From Bombella apis (GTDB lineage: Bacteria > Pseudomonadota > Alphaproteobacteria > Acetobacterales > Acetobacteraceae): a stretch of DNA of 64,000 nt. Below, in pieces: positions 63,611 through 64,000 of this stretch. The notes beneath the pieces are model-generated. The model made no database searches. It was given only the letters and a program-made list of their open reading frames with translations, and had not been told where the DNA came from. The stretch spans positions 186,001 through 250,000 of the forward strand of contig NZ_JAGJTM010000001.1 in NCBI RefSeq assembly GCF_018221685.1, given 5' to 3'. Position 1 is the stretch's first letter; every line of letters begins with the position of its first letter. The translations under genes were made by a program, and so were the position numbers.

Positions 63611-63913
63611 ATGAGCGAGAGCATCCATATTCTGGCACTGGTCACCATTGCTGAAGAGAAAGCCGCCCAGCTTGAGAAAGCCGTGCAGGTCTGTGCTGGT
63701 CATTCGCTGAAGGAAGAAGCCTGCCAGCGTTACGAAATTTCCCGTGATGCTGAGAAGAAGGGGCGTTTCATGGTCAGCGAGATCTGGGCCAGCAAGGACG
63801 GGTTCGAAACCCACCTTGCCAGCAAGCATTTTGGCGCTCTGGCCGGTTTCATCAAGGAGCATGGAGCCGAGCTGGAGGTCATCCGACAGCAGCCTCTGCA
63901 TCCCGCATCGTAA
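63611..63913 (+). CDS. Antibiotic biosynthesis monooxygenase (ABM) domain protein
   Basis: A 100-residue single ABM domain, similar in layout to YgiN: ILALVTIAEEKAAQLEKAV starts the ferredoxin-like fold, EEACQRYEISRD and FMVSEIWASKDGFETHLASKHF follow. Such proteins form dimers and may act on quinols or in stress defence; the reaction is not known. The ATG at 63611 has AGGGAGA upstream. Confidence 0.85.
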   Translation: MSESIHILALVTIAEEKAAQLEKAVQVCAGHSLKEEACQRYEISRDAEKKGRFMVSEIWASKDGFETHLASKHFGALAGFIKEHGAELEVIRQQPLHPAS

Positions 63914-63937
63914 GCTGGATTAAGGGAGAATCATCAC

Positions 63938-64000
63938 ATGGCTGATTATCGTCTTGGAATTGATTTTGGCGGCACGAAAATCGAAATTCTTGCTCTGGAC
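63938..64000 (+). CDS. ROK-family sugar kinase, N-terminal fragment (runs off the window)
   Basis: Only 21 codons are inside the window. They read MADYRLGIDFGGTKIEILAL, the phosphate-1 motif of ROK kinases such as fructokinase or N-acetylglucosamine kinase. AAGGGAGA lies ahead of the ATG. It follows the ABM gene by 24 bp. Substrate cannot be told from this part. Confidence 0.85.
   Translation, partial: MADYRLGIDFGGTKIEILALD

Overview
The window looks like the origin-proximal part of an alphaproteobacterial chromosome, most likely an acetic acid bacterium (Acetobacteraceae). Grounds: moderately high GC with AT-rich intergenic regions, a cyanide-insensitive bd oxidase (CioAB type), a GMC oxidoreductase with a gluconate-dehydrogenase subunit-3-like partner, HemJ beside HemE, and the block rho / mnmE / mnmG / rsmG / parA / parB that sits near oriC in many alphaproteobacteria. 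The family placement is inference from gene content; no rRNA is present.

Layout. 0.2-3.7 kb: copper locus (copB, copA, a Met-rich small protein, a divergent HMA chaperone). 3.7-10.3 kb: a microcin-V-like secretion locus with two divergent Gly-rich peptides carrying double-glycine leaders, a C39 peptidase-ABC exporter, an HlyD-type adaptor and a TolC-type outer-membrane factor. 10.4-17.8 kb: MATE exporter, S9 peptidase, DedA, hemJ, HAD phosphatase, hemE, maf. 17.9-24 kb: tRNA-Ala, an AaeB/X/A-like efflux operon, and a znuACB operon preceded by a near-consensus Zur box. 24.2-29.9 kb: histidine phosphatase, flippase, hypothetical protein, a tandemly duplicated P-loop kinase-like protein, a DUF805 gene broken by an in-frame amber codon, DUF3147, tRNA-Lys. 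30-40.3 kb: parB-parA-rsmG-mnmG-mnmE on the minus strand, then ogt and a cioAB operon with a tiny DUF2474 gene on the plus strand, then rho. 40.6-43.2 kb: GMC oxidoreductase and subunit-3-like protein, separated by a peculiar 437-bp gap. 43.3-64 kb: sucB, DUF3597, ahcY, zntB, catalase, pirin/LysR/wrbA, mutY, dciA, serB, miaA, ilvB-ilvC, speD-speE, panB, gcvT, a monooxygenase-like protein, and the start of a ROK kinase.

The two strongest signals beyond ordinary annotation are these. (1) The microcin-V-like locus: its leaders closely match the leader of colicin V, and export parts are complete, but no immunity gene is recognisable. (2) A candidate replication origin at 42127-42563: the plus strand changes from C-rich to G-rich near here, and the gap holds eleven GTAC tetramers in about 210 bp, DnaA-box-like nonamers, a hairpin and an AT-rich cruciform. 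Three 16-bp sites with one mismatch to the canonical ParB site parS, and one weaker site, are scattered over 18-53 kb around parAB.

Metabolically the window joins heme synthesis, tRNA U34 modification, the methyl cycle (ahcY, speD drawing on SAM), polyamine synthesis, branched-chain amino acid and pantothenate synthesis (ilvB, ilvC, panB in sequence from pyruvate to ketopantoate), and metal homeostasis (Cu efflux, Zn uptake, Zn efflux). ilvN, sucA, gcvH and gcvP are not seen next to their usual partners.
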